DNA of 8,768 bases from ZLKRG08 sp046091905 (GCA_046091905.1 JBJTCN010000068.1:1-8768), one strand, 5' to 3'; positions 1 through 7,979 are shown, counted from the stretch's first letter. Translations and numbers: made by a program. The notes: generated by a model from the sequence alone, not told the origin.

Positions 1-1
1 G

Positions 2-2218
2 GATGGTTTATCTGAGGCGCTAGCTACTTATCTAAAGAACGGCGACTCCATTTACTTAGCTGAGAATTTCCGATCCAGTAGCGCAGTGCATTTATTTCTA
101 GAGCAGATTGCCGGTGAATTTCCGAAAGCGCCAGAAATCCAGAGTTCTCGCGGAGAAATCACGGGTTCGGTCACTGCAGAGTGCTTTATCGATAGCGCCA
201 ATGAGGCCTCATTTATCGCAGATAAATTGCAACGAGCACATTTACAGAGCGGCATTAAGTGGTCTGAGATGGCCGTAATCTTCAGATCTCCTGCACAAAG
301 TGGCGCCGTACGTAGCGCGTTAATGCGTTATGGCATTCCAGTAGCCGGAGAGTTGCAAGTGCTTGCAGAGAACGCATCGATTGCACCATTTCTATTATTA
401 GCCGAAGTTGCAATTACCGGAAAGGTTGATCTAACTACTGCAGAGCAGCTATTGCTCTCTGAATTTGGCGGGGCAGATTCAATTTCATTTCGCAGAATGC
501 GCCGCGAATTAGTGGCGAAGTATTCTAGTAAAACTGGCTTAAGTGGTTCTGAGTTAATTTGCCGAGTTATTACTGATGGCGAATATGAAATTGAAAGCGG
601 CGCTGCGCTAATTAGATTGCATGAATTATTTGAAATTGCAGAGCGAACAGCCAAAAGTAAGAGCAGCCAACCAGAAGATTTGCTCTGGGCGATCTGGTCA
701 AATGCCAAAACTATAGATAATGAATTAATTAGTGAAGCTTGGCGTAACCGTGCGCTTAAAGGTGGTGTGCGTGGTGCAAATGCAGATCGAGATTTAGATG
801 CGATGCTGCAATTATTCGAATCCGCGCGTCGCTTTGGGCAGCGATTCAAATATGCCAATTTAGCTCAATTCTTTAAAGATATTCGTAAATCTGAAATTGC
901 CGGCGATGTAATTACCGCTAAGGGTCAGCGTTCGGATGTTGTCGAACTGCTCACGCCATTTTCCGCTAAAGGGCGTGAGTGGAAATTGGTAGTGGTAGCT
1001 GGGGTACAAGAAGGCATCTGGCCAAATTTACGAATCCGCGGTTCATTACTTGGTTCGGAACGATTAGCCGAACGAGATCGCAACCCTGATTTAGCAGCGC
1101 TGGAATTGGAATTGGTAGCCAAGGCTGCAGTGGCAGTTGATGAATTAAGGCTATTTTATGCTGCTATTTCGCGCGCCAGCCAAGATTTATTTATTACCGC
1201 AGTGGACCGCGAAGAGGATCAACCATCTACCTATTTTGATTTCGCTTATGAATTCTGTAATCCCGAATTACCAATCGAAGCTAAACGAAGTATTTCAAAA
1301 GCGGAGAATCTATTAAGTGGCGCGCATGTACTTGCTAAATTGCGTAACCAATTAATTAAACAAGGTTCTAAAGATGCGGCGGCGACACTCAAAGCGCTAG
1401 CAGCTGCAGGAATTGCAGGCGCAGATCCAGCTGATTGGTATGGGGTAAAACAAATTTCTTCGGATGCTCCGGCAATCGCCCAGGATAAAGAGGTAAGAAT
1501 CTCACCAAGTGGCATAGAAAAATTTGATGAATGTCAGCTTCGTTGGTTCTTGGAAAGTCATGGCGGACAAGATGGCAATACCACTGCCCAATTAATCGGT
1601 ACCGTGATTCATAAATTCGCAGAGCTTGCCGAAGTTAAAGAAGGCAAACCAGATTTAGATTCGCAAATCGAATTACTGAAATCTAATTGGAAATTAGTTG
1701 ATCCAGAGACTGGTTGGATTTCTCGCACCTCTATGGGTCGCGCGGTTCTAATGTTAAAGCGCTTCTATAAATATCGTGAATCAATGGCGGGTAAACGCGA
1801 ATTTAAAGAGTCCGAAGCTGAATATCAATTTAGTATCGGACGAGCTTTTATTTCTTGCAAAATTGATCGTATTGAAACCACGGTAGATGGCAAGCTGTAC
1901 ATTGTAGATTTCAAAACTGGTAAGAGCGCAATTTCGTTAGATGATGCCAAAACAGATGCGCAGATGCAGATCTATCAATATGCAGTTGGACCAGATAGCG
2001 CGGGTGCTTCTTTGGTCTATTTGGATCATGACTTAAAGGGCAATAAGACTCGAGATCAATTGCCTATTGATCGAAAGATCGTTGAAGCGCGAATTGAAAG
2101 AACTGCCGTGTTAATGGGCGGAGCGCGCTATTTAGCGGTAAAAAACAGTAATTGTCAGTTCTGTGCCGTTTCTACCTCCTGTCCGTTGCAGATTGAAGGG
2201 CGTGGTTTATATGACTAA
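2..2218 (+). CDS. adnA: AdnA subunit of AdnAB helicase-nuclease (5' partial)
   Basis: The reading frame is open to the left edge, so the gene starts off-window; 738 residues are visible, and mycobacterial AdnA is about 1050. AdnAB is the heterodimeric motor-nuclease that resects double-strand breaks for recombination. The visible part starts in the motor domain just before motif IV (AENFRSS, bases about 59-79). It continues with motif V (SAKGREW, near 960-982) and motif VI (DELRLFYAAISRA, 1139-1177, arginine finger at 1172). The C-terminal RecB-type nuclease has the motif I His (1610-1612), a GxxDRIE-like Asp, DFKTGK (Asp at 1907, Lys at 1913) and the QxxxY motif. Cysteines at 1532, 2153, 2162 and 2180 form the C...C-x2-C-x5-C pattern that binds 4Fe-4S in AddB-type nucleases. 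Walker A and the DEXQ motif lie off-window. Motif VI has SRA in place of the usual TRA. The gene overlaps adnB by 8 nt. In mycobacteria the AdnA nuclease cuts the unwound 5' strand. The assignment to AdnA rather than AddB rests on the adnB neighbour. Confidence 0.9.
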   Translation, partial: DGLSEALATYLKNGDSIYLAENFRSSSAVHLFLEQIAGEFPKAPEIQSSRGEITGSVTAECFIDSANEASFIADKLQRAHLQSGIKWSEMAVIFRSPAQSGAVRSALMRYGIPVAGELQVLAENASIAPFLLLAEVAITGKVDLTTAEQLLLSEFGGADSISFRRMRRELVAKYSSKTGLSGSELICRVITDGEYEIESGAALIRLHELFEIAERTAKSKSSQPEDLLWAIWSNAKTIDNELISEAWRNRALKGGVRGANADRDLDAMLQLFESARRFGQRFKYANLAQFFKDIRKSEIAGDVITAKGQRSDVVELLTPFSAKGREWKLVVVAGVQEGIWPNLRIRGSLLGSERLAERDRNPDLAALELELVAKAAVAVDELRLFYAAISRASQDLFITAVDREEDQPSTYFDFAYEFCNPELPIEAKRSISKAENLLSGAHVLAKLRNQLIKQGSKDAAATLKALAAAGIAGADPADWYGVKQISSDAPAIAQDKEVRISPSGIEKFDECQLRWFLESHGGQDGNTTAQLIGTVIHKFAELAEVKEGKPDLDSQIELLKSNWKLVDPETGWISRTSMGRAVLMLKRFYKYRESMAGKREFKESEAEYQFSIGRAFISCKIDRIETTVDGKLYIVDFKTGKSAISLDDAKTDAQMQIYQYAVGPDSAGASLVYLDHDLKGNKTRDQLPIDRKIVEARIERTAVLMGGARYLAVKNSNCQFCAVSTSCPLQIEGRGLYD
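2195..2200 (+). promoter_or_regulatory. Shine-Dalgarno for adnB
   Basis: GAAGGG lies 10 nt upstream of the ATG at 2211, inside the last codons of adnA. It favours that ATG over the in-frame upstream GTG at 2163, which would force a 56-nt overlap and add 16 residues lacking the family's N-terminal character. Confidence 0.55.
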
Positions 2219-5200
2219 ACCAATCTCAGCGCTGGATATTGCAAAGGTAACTAAGAAAGTTCCTACTGAAGAGCAGATCAAAATTATCGAATCTGCGCTA
2301 CAACCTGCAGTGGTAATTGCAGGTGCGGGTTCTGGCAAAACTGAAACCATGGCTACTCGAGTTCTTTGGCTAGTTGCAAATGGATATGCCAAACCAGAAG
2401 AGATTTTAGGTCTTACCTTTACTCGCAAAGCAGCTGCAGAGTTAAAGAAACGTATTAAAGAGCGCTTGAAGCAACTTCGCAAAGAGGGACTGATTGATAA
2501 GTCGCTCTCTATCGAAGTCCCAGTAATGACTTATCACTCCTATGCCGGAAATATATTGCGCGAATATGGTTTGCGATTAGGTATTGATACTGATTCCGAT
2601 TTGATCGGAGAGGCCGTGGTTTGGCAGCAAGCCGCCAAAGTTTTGCGCAATTGGGATGATGAAGTGTTTGAATATGAAGGCGCTTTTAAAACGTTAGTTA
2701 AGGATTTATTGGGGCTAACCAAGAGCGCGATGGAACATGGCATAACCGAAATTCAGATTATTGAAGAGAGCAATAAAATATTAGATAAACTTGCAGAAAT
2801 TTCATCTGATAAAGATATAGATAAAGTTCGATTGGTTTTAAAGCAGCGGATTAAATTGCTAGAAATTTCCAAGAAATTACGGGAAGAGCGAATTGCAAGT
2901 GGACAACTCTCCTTTGATGATCAGATGTCTTACGCGGCACAAATTGCCCAAGAGGTCGAAAAGGTTGGCGAATTAGAGCGCGCCAAATATCGCGTAGTGC
3001 TGCTGGATGAATATCAAGACACTTCTCAGTCTCAGGTGCGGATGCTCTCGGCGCTATTTAAAGATGGCCATCCAGTGATGGCAGTGGGTGACCCTTATCA
3101 AGCAATTTATGGCTGGCGTGGAGCTGCCATCGGCACAATTAAGAATTTCGCAAAAGTCTTCGCAGGCAAAGGTAATGCGCAAAAAATTGCGGAATATAAG
3201 CTTTCGACGACTTTCCGAAACGATATTGCGATTTTGAATTTAGCTAATGAGGTTGGCAAAGTGGTTGGCCAACAGATTGAGTTAAATGTTAAAGAGCTGC
3301 AACCGCGCGATGGCGCCGGAACTGGTCAAGTACTTCGTGACATTTATGAAAATGTCGAATTAGAGGCAGCTGGAATTGCCGAAAGATTGGCAAAACTTTG
3401 GGAGCAGAAGGGAAGCGATGAGACCTTTGCAGTTTTAGTTCGAAATCGCAAACAAATTCCTGAAATTGAGAAAGCACTTCGAGCCCAAGATTTACCAGTT
3501 GAGGTATTGGGTATCGGTGGCTTGATGCAAGTTCCAGAGGTAACTGATGTCTTTACTTTACTCAAAGCAATTGTGGATGTCGAAGCGGGATCGGCACTGA
3601 TGCGCCATTTAACAAGTCCGCGTCTTGCTATTGGTGTGCAAGATCTGGCAGCGCTTGGTCGATTCAAACGTAAGCGCGAATCTAATTCAGGAGCTGACAA
3701 AGATTTAATTACCGCAATGGCAACCCAAGTATTAGAAACTGCGGAAGCAGATGACAATGCCACAGGTTCTCTAATCGAAGCTCTCGATGAGATTGAATCT
3801 GCTGATAGAAGTGAATTTTCGGATGTTGGCTTTAAACGGTTAGTAGAGTTCTCTAAAGATTTACGTCGTCTACGTAATCGAGCTAATGGATCTTTAATAG
3901 ATTTAATTTACGAAATCGAAGAGTATTTAAGCTTACGCGTAGAGCTACTGGTTCGTAATGGTGGCTCAAATGGTCGCAGACATCTTGATAGATTTAATGA
4001 AGAAGCTGCTAAATTCTCGGTCAGCAATGGTTCAATCGTAGATTTTGTCCGCTGGTTAGATGCAACTATCGATCACGAACGTGGGCTAGAAAGCGGCGCA
4101 CCAGAAGTTCATGCTGATGTTATTCAATTACTAACTATCCATATGTCTAAAGGCGCTGAGTGGGATCATGTGGTCATCCCAGGAATCGTTGAAAAACAAT
4201 TCCCTAAGGCCTATCCGCAGAACACGATCTCCTGGTTACATAACGAGGCGGAGATTCCATTTGATTTGCGCGGAGATGCCGCCGAATTTCCACCTGTAGA
4301 TATCTCGCAATTAAGTAGCGCCAAAGCTGCAGCTACCGAATTTAAGGAATTTAAAGATGCCTGTGCTGCTTTCCGCCGCGAAGAAGAGTGGCGCTTAGCT
4401 TATGTGGCGGTTACTCGCGCAAAACACACACTGCATTGCACGATGTCTTATTGGGATACTCGAACCAATATTGATGAGGCCAGTGATGTCTTTAAATTAA
4501 TCTGCCAATTCTTAAAAGTTGAGAGTGATTTGGATGGAGCAAGTAAGCCTGCTACCAATCCATTGCTCGAACGTGAGATTAGTGAAAACTGGCCACTGCC
4601 AAATAGATTGTTAGAGAAGTTAAGTATAGCAAATGAGATTTTTGAAAGTGTGGCTCCAGCGGTAAATGATGAAGATGCGGCGCTCTTAATTAAACAGATA
4701 GAAGATCGTCGAATTTCTACCGATATATATCTACCGCCAAGAGTTTCGGTTTCGACTTTGATTGCGCTGAAGGAGAATCCAGAATTACTGGCGCAATCTA
4801 TCCGTCGACCAATGCCATTCTTACAAGATCAATTTGCGCGACGCGGAACTGATTTTCATAATTGGGTAGAGCAACACTTGAAAGCATCAACTTTATTCGA
4901 TGATGATGATTTGGATTATTTCGATCGAATCGAAGAAGATCACAAATTGGAAGAGCTTAAAAATAAATGGCTGGCATCAGATTGGGCCAAGAAGGATCCA
5001 TATCGCTTAGAGGTTCCATTTGAAACCGTATTAGCGGGGGTTTTAATTCGCGGACGAATTGATGCGGTTTATAAAACCGAAACTGGTTATGAAGTCGTCG
5101 ATTGGAAAACCGGATCCAAGAAATTAAGTGCCGCCGCTGCAATTCAGCTAGCAATGTATAGATTAGCTTGGGCAAAGATCGCGGGAGTTCCTGTGGAACA

Positions 5201-5300
5201 GGTGAGCGCGGCATTCCATTATGTGCCTTCCGGTGAAGATGACCGCCGAAGCGATCTGCTCACCGAAGCGCAGTTAGTAGAGCTGCTAGAAAGGCACTAA
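2211..5300 (+). CDS. adnB: AdnB subunit of AdnAB helicase-nuclease
   Basis: This is a complete 1029-residue superfamily 1 motor-nuclease, close to mycobacterial AdnB (about 1100). The motor contains the Q motif (PTEEQ, residues 18-22), Walker A (AGAGSGKT, 37-44) and GLTFTRKAAAEL. Motif II is LLDEYQD with Asp266-Glu267, followed by GDPYQAIYGWRGAA, LSTTFRND, motif V (HMSKGAEWDH from 644) and motif VI (EEEWRLAYVAVTRA, arginine finger 736). The C-terminal RecB-like nuclease has the motif I His (GTDFHNW, His883), RGRIDAVY, VVDWKTG (Asp964, Lys966) and QLAMY. It has no Fe-S cysteine cluster, unlike the AdnA partner. In mycobacteria AdnB is the leading 3'-to-5' motor that drives unwinding, and its nuclease cuts the strand it moves along. 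The ATG was chosen for its Shine-Dalgarno and 8-nt overlap with adnA, which suggests translational coupling. All motor and nuclease residues look intact. Confidence 0.93.
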   Translation: MTKPISALDIAKVTKKVPTEEQIKIIESALQPAVVIAGAGSGKTETMATRVLWLVANGYAKPEEILGLTFTRKAAAELKKRIKERLKQLRKEGLIDKSLSIEVPVMTYHSYAGNILREYGLRLGIDTDSDLIGEAVVWQQAAKVLRNWDDEVFEYEGAFKTLVKDLLGLTKSAMEHGITEIQIIEESNKILDKLAEISSDKDIDKVRLVLKQRIKLLEISKKLREERIASGQLSFDDQMSYAAQIAQEVEKVGELERAKYRVVLLDEYQDTSQSQVRMLSALFKDGHPVMAVGDPYQAIYGWRGAAIGTIKNFAKVFAGKGNAQKIAEYKLSTTFRNDIAILNLANEVGKVVGQQIELNVKELQPRDGAGTGQVLRDIYENVELEAAGIAERLAKLWEQKGSDETFAVLVRNRKQIPEIEKALRAQDLPVEVLGIGGLMQVPEVTDVFTLLKAIVDVEAGSALMRHLTSPRLAIGVQDLAALGRFKRKRESNSGADKDLITAMATQVLETAEADDNATGSLIEALDEIESADRSEFSDVGFKRLVEFSKDLRRLRNRANGSLIDLIYEIEEYLSLRVELLVRNGGSNGRRHLDRFNEEAAKFSVSNGSIVDFVRWLDATIDHERGLESGAPEVHADVIQLLTIHMSKGAEWDHVVIPGIVEKQFPKAYPQNTISWLHNEAEIPFDLRGDAAEFPPVDISQLSSAKAAATEFKEFKDACAAFRREEEWRLAYVAVTRAKHTLHCTMSYWDTRTNIDEASDVFKLICQFLKVESDLDGASKPATNPLLEREISENWPLPNRLLEKLSIANEIFESVAPAVNDEDAALLIKQIEDRRISTDIYLPPRVSVSTLIALKENPELLAQSIRRPMPFLQDQFARRGTDFHNWVEQHLKASTLFDDDDLDYFDRIEEDHKLEELKNKWLASDWAKKDPYRLEVPFETVLAGVLIRGRIDAVYKTETGYEVVDWKTGSKKLSAAAAIQLAMYRLAWAKIAGVPVEQVSAAFHYVPSGEDDRRSDLLTEAQLVELLERH

Positions 5301-5313
5301 TCTCTCGCCTGTT

Positions 5314-6117
5314 ATGAATCGTGATGGACGAGTAGATGCCAAGCAGTATTGGACGCAAGCCAAGATCATTCAGATTTGGCGTGGCGGCATTCTCTCTGAC
5401 GCCGGCCAGATTAAGTATTTAACTGCCAAAGATTTAAATGGCATAACTGATTCCGAACGAATCTATATCGGCGAGATTTCAGGTACTCACTACTTTGCCA
5501 TCAACCAAGAATCAATTGATGCTCTATCACTTCGCGATTTAGTTAAGAATTTAAATGAGTCTGATTTAGAAATTGCAGTTACTGCGCTAGCTTTAATTAA
5601 TTGGCATGAAACTCATCAAAAATGTGCCAGCTGTGGTGCAGACACTGAGATTGCTGAAAATGGATGGGTCCGTAAATGCGTAATTGATGGCAAGAATCAT
5701 TTTCCAAGAACCGATCCCGCAATCATTGTGGCAGTACAAGATCAAAATAATCGTTTGTGTTTAGGTCGCCAAGCTTCGTGGCCAGAGAATCGTTATTCAA
5801 ATTTTGCTGGTTTCGTAGAGCCAGGCGAGAGCCTAGAAGCAGCAGTAGTTAGAGAGGTGGAAGAAGAGACTGGGTTAGTAGTAAAAGATATTAATTACCT
5901 ATTTTCACAACCCTGGCCATTTCCAAATTCAGTTATGTTGGCATTTGAAGCTTTCACTGAACATCCAGAAGTTGCAATTCCAGATGGCCAAGAGATTGTT
6001 GATCTTAGATGGTTTACCAAAGCGCAACTTCAAGATGAAGTTGCAAATGGAAATTTAAATTTACCGCCTGTTACAACCGTCTCTAGAAAAATGATTGAAC
6101 GTTGGTTAAATGGCTAG
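5314..6117 (+). CDS. nudC: NAD(H) pyrophosphatase NudC (Nudix hydrolase)
   Basis: The product is a 267-residue protein (E. coli NudC 257, mycobacterial about 313). NudC cleaves NADH/NAD+ to NMN(H) and AMP and in several bacteria also removes NAD caps from RNA. An N-terminal variable domain is followed by a zinc ribbon (Cys104-x2-Cys107-x14-Cys122). The Nudix box fits GX5EX7REUXEEXGU exactly (Gly166, Glu172, REVEEETGL 180-188). The NudC-specific signature SQPWPFPNS sits at 198-206 and separates it from other Nudix enzymes. The fourth zinc cysteine of E. coli is missing: Asp125 stands at that position and His129 is nearby. The start is the only ATG/GTG/TTG available between the in-frame stop at 5287 and the conserved region. 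Its nearest Shine-Dalgarno-like AGAAAGG (5288-5294) is 19 nt away, too far for a normal site, so coupling to adnB (13-nt gap) is likely. nudC is also a neighbour of adnB and uvrD2 in mycobacteria. Confidence 0.92.
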   Translation: MNRDGRVDAKQYWTQAKIIQIWRGGILSDAGQIKYLTAKDLNGITDSERIYIGEISGTHYFAINQESIDALSLRDLVKNLNESDLEIAVTALALINWHETHQKCASCGADTEIAENGWVRKCVIDGKNHFPRTDPAIIVAVQDQNNRLCLGRQASWPENRYSNFAGFVEPGESLEAAVVREVEEETGLVVKDINYLFSQPWPFPNSVMLAFEAFTEHPEVAIPDGQEIVDLRWFTKAQLQDEVANGNLNLPPVTTVSRKMIERWLNG

Positions 6118-7744
6118 CGCAGAAGAGATTCTGGCGGCGCTAGATGAGGAGCAACGAAAAGTAGCGTTAGTTACTCGTGGCCCAGTCTGTGTGATTGCAG
6201 GCGCTGGCACCGGTAAAACTCGCGCAATTACTCACCGAATTGCATATGCCGCGGCAATTGGCGTGATGGATCCGCAGCGGGTCATGGCAATCACCTTTAC
6301 TTCGCGAGCGGCTGGTGAGATGCGCACTCGATTACGATTATTAGGTTATCCAGGCGTAAATGCGCGAACTATTCACTCTGCAGCGCTTAAACAACTTTTA
6401 TATTTCTGGCCATCGGTATTTGGAGGCCAAAGTCCGGAGCTATTGACCTCGAAAACCCCTTTTATTAGCGCCAGTGTTGAGCGTGCGGGGATTAAATTGC
6501 CCGCTAATAATCGCGATGCGCTACGAGATATCGCTACCGAAATTGAATGGGCAAAAGTAAATCAGATTGCTCCAGAAGATTTTCTAGCTACCCAACGACA
6601 GGTGCGAACTCGAATTAACGTAGAAGATATTGCCAAAATTTACGAGGCCTACGAATCACTAAAGAAGCAAGAGCGAACTTTAGATTTTGAAGATTTACTT
6701 TTATTGACCACTGCCATGATTGAGAATGAACCACAGGTGCGTGAAAAGATTCATGATCAATACAGATATTTTACAGTTGATGAATATCAAGATATCTCGC
6801 CCTTGCAACAGCGTTTGATAGATGCCTGGTTGGGCATGCGAAATGAAATCTGTGTGGTGGGCGATCCGGCACAGACTATCTACACCTTTGCTGGAGCTAC
6901 TCCAAGTTATTTACTTGGTTTCACCAATCGTTTTCCAGATGCAGAGGTAATTCGTTTATCTACTGGTTATCGCTCCACTCCTGAAATTTTATTTACCGCC
7001 AACGCGCTCTTACGTAGCAATCGTTTGGGACATGAATTAGCTCCAATTAATGAACATGGAAATCAACCGATATTAACTGAGTACAAAACTGATGGCCAAG
7101 AGGCCGTTGGAATTACCAATCAAATTACAGATTTAATAAGTCAAGGCGAGAAACCTGAGAACATTGCGATTTTGACCAGAACAAATGCGCAATTACTTAC
7201 GATTCAAAAAGTATTTAAAGAGGCTGAGTTGCCATACCAAGTTCGAAGTAATGATCGCTTCTTCGATCGTCCAGAAATTAGAGAATTTATAAGAGATATT
7301 CGCCAAGCATCGGTAATTCCAAATCCAGATGTTAATTGGGTAGATGAGCTTCGCGGGCTAGCCCAGCCATATTTATCCGACGGCACTGGCGTAGCGATTG
7401 ATGGCGTAGGCGCACTTGTGCATTTGGCGCGCGAATTAGATAGCGACGATAAGTTTCAACCGAAGACACTCCGTAGTTTCTTAGGTGAAATCGAAGATCG
7501 AGCCCAGCAGAACAATCCACCGCAGATGCCGGTAACTACGCTTTCAACATTGCATGCAGCAAAGGGCCTGGAGTGGGATCGAGTATTTATCGTTGGCGTT
7601 GGCGAGGGATATCTGCCGTATCCAGATGCAGTAGTAGACGAAGAGTTGCGACTTTTTTATGTAGGAATTACTCGCGCACGCACCCATTTACACCTAAGCC
7701 ATTCAGGCGTACCGAGCCCATTTTTACGCTCAATAATTAATTAA
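6110..7744 (+). CDS. uvrD2: UvrD2-like superfamily 1 DNA helicase, short form
   Basis: This 544-residue ATP-dependent 3'-to-5' DNA helicase has all SF1A motifs: LDEEQ Q motif (11-15), Walker A AGAGTGKT (30-37), ITFTSRAAGEM, ARTIHS, VDEYQD (Asp224-Glu225), VVGDPAQTIYTFAGA, LSTGYRS, STLHAAKGLEWDRVFIVGVGEG and ELRLFYVGITRAR (arginine finger 522). Its place after nudC and before a whiB7-like gene matches mycobacterial UvrD2. Mycobacterial UvrD2 is about 700 residues and carries a tetracysteine segment and a C-terminal HRDC domain. Here the protein ends 22 residues after the arginine finger and has neither. No frame downstream restores them, so this looks like a real shortening and not a frameshift. 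The ATG overlaps the nudC stop by 8 nt and has no clear Shine-Dalgarno, pointing to translational coupling. A general UvrD/PcrA paralogue is possible, but gene order and length argue for UvrD2. Confidence 0.87.
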   Translation: MASAEEILAALDEEQRKVALVTRGPVCVIAGAGTGKTRAITHRIAYAAAIGVMDPQRVMAITFTSRAAGEMRTRLRLLGYPGVNARTIHSAALKQLLYFWPSVFGGQSPELLTSKTPFISASVERAGIKLPANNRDALRDIATEIEWAKVNQIAPEDFLATQRQVRTRINVEDIAKIYEAYESLKKQERTLDFEDLLLLTTAMIENEPQVREKIHDQYRYFTVDEYQDISPLQQRLIDAWLGMRNEICVVGDPAQTIYTFAGATPSYLLGFTNRFPDAEVIRLSTGYRSTPEILFTANALLRSNRLGHELAPINEHGNQPILTEYKTDGQEAVGITNQITDLISQGEKPENIAILTRTNAQLLTIQKVFKEAELPYQVRSNDRFFDRPEIREFIRDIRQASVIPNPDVNWVDELRGLAQPYLSDGTGVAIDGVGALVHLARELDSDDKFQPKTLRSFLGEIEDRAQQNNPPQMPVTTLSTLHAAKGLEWDRVFIVGVGEGYLPYPDAVVDEELRLFYVGITRARTHLHLSHSGVPSPFLRSIIN

Positions 7745-7775
7745 GTTGCGCCAATTAGATTAAATGCTTTACCCT
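7731..7775 (+). promoter_or_regulatory. Candidate whiB7 promoter with AT-rich upstream element
   Basis: A TTGCGC -35 candidate (7746-7751) and a TACCCT -10 candidate (7770-7775, fitting TANNNT) are 18 nt apart and would start RNA near 7782. A pure A/T run apart from its first and last base (7731-7745) abuts the -35 and overlaps the final codons of uvrD2. WhiB7 proteins bind A/T-rich DNA just upstream of the -35 with their AT-hook and activate their own promoter, so the geometry suits autoregulation. The -35 match is only three of six bases, so this is a candidate only. Confidence 0.4.
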
Positions 7776-7783
7776 TTGCGTTC

Positions 7784-7821
7784 ATCAATTCCGTTTGGTT
7801 TCCAATTGGAATCCAATTGAT
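7784..7821 (+). promoter_or_regulatory. Imperfect hairpin at the leader 5' end
   Basis: ATCAATT (7784-7790) pairs with AATTGAT (7815-7821). Inside it GGTTTCC (7797-7803) pairs with GGAATCC (7808-7814) with one T-T mismatch and an AATT loop; bases 7791-7796 form a bulge. The structure ends one base before the small ORF's Shine-Dalgarno. It contains the 12-nt palindrome at 7800-7811, so a protein-binding site in DNA is an alternative reading. Confidence 0.4.
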
Positions 7822-7878
7822 AGAAAGGCGCAGTTATGTCAAAGAACATCATGACATTAGCTTCATCTGTCGCGCCTT
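7822..7878 (+). promoter_or_regulatory. Shine-Dalgarno of the leader ORF and pairing that could hide it
   Basis: AGAAAGG (7822-7828) lies 7 nt before the ATG at 7836, a good ribosome binding site. AAGGCGC (7825-7831) is fully complementary to GCGCCTT (7872-7878), and ATGTCA (7836-7841, including the start codon) to TGACAT (7852-7857). Both helices can form together, masking half of the Shine-Dalgarno and the start codon. Whether they form in the cell is not known. Confidence 0.45.
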
Positions 7879-7979
7879 CATTTACTTCAAATTATTCATT
7901 TAACACCACAAACCCTAAGTGGGCTGCCAAGCGTGCCTATGCACATTTTGGTAACGGGGCCTATGGTGTTAATGGTTAA
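7836..7979 (+). CDS. Small leader ORF (uORF), 47 residues, upstream of whiB7
   Basis: A 47-codon frame starts with ATG 7 nt after AGAAAGG and ends in TAA. The peptide begins MSKNIMTLASS, has a Ser/Thr/Asn-rich middle, then a basic-aromatic stretch (PKWAAKRAYAHF) and a Gly/Asn-rich tail ending GVNG. I do not recognise it. It has no signal peptide, membrane segment or cysteines. A terminator begins 20 nt after its stop, and its last codons supply the 5' arm of the antiterminator. The likeliest role is a regulatory leader peptide whose translation senses ribosome inhibition and controls whiB7. An independent small protein with its own terminator is the main alternative. The peptide is long for an attenuator leader, and the repeated AYA/AYG codons (GCCTATG at 7935 and 7959) also give two copies of the antiterminator arm. 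Confidence 0.65.
   Translation: MSKNIMTLASSVAPSFTSNYSFNTTNPKWAAKRAYAHFGNGAYGVNG

Noticed and set aside
328..858. 176-codon minus-strand frame inside adnA
   Set aside because: Serine- and arginine-rich antisense text with no motif; the plus strand has continuous helicase-nuclease homology.
3344..3763. 139-codon minus-strand frame inside adnB
   Set aside because: Shadow frame opposite a continuous AdnB motor domain; no start signal or recognisable motif.
2..7744. Anti-phage defence system built from nuclease-helicases
   Set aside because: Every gene matches a housekeeping actinobacterial repair operon (AdnAB, NudC, UvrD2); there is no toxin, restriction, CRISPR or mobile-element partner.
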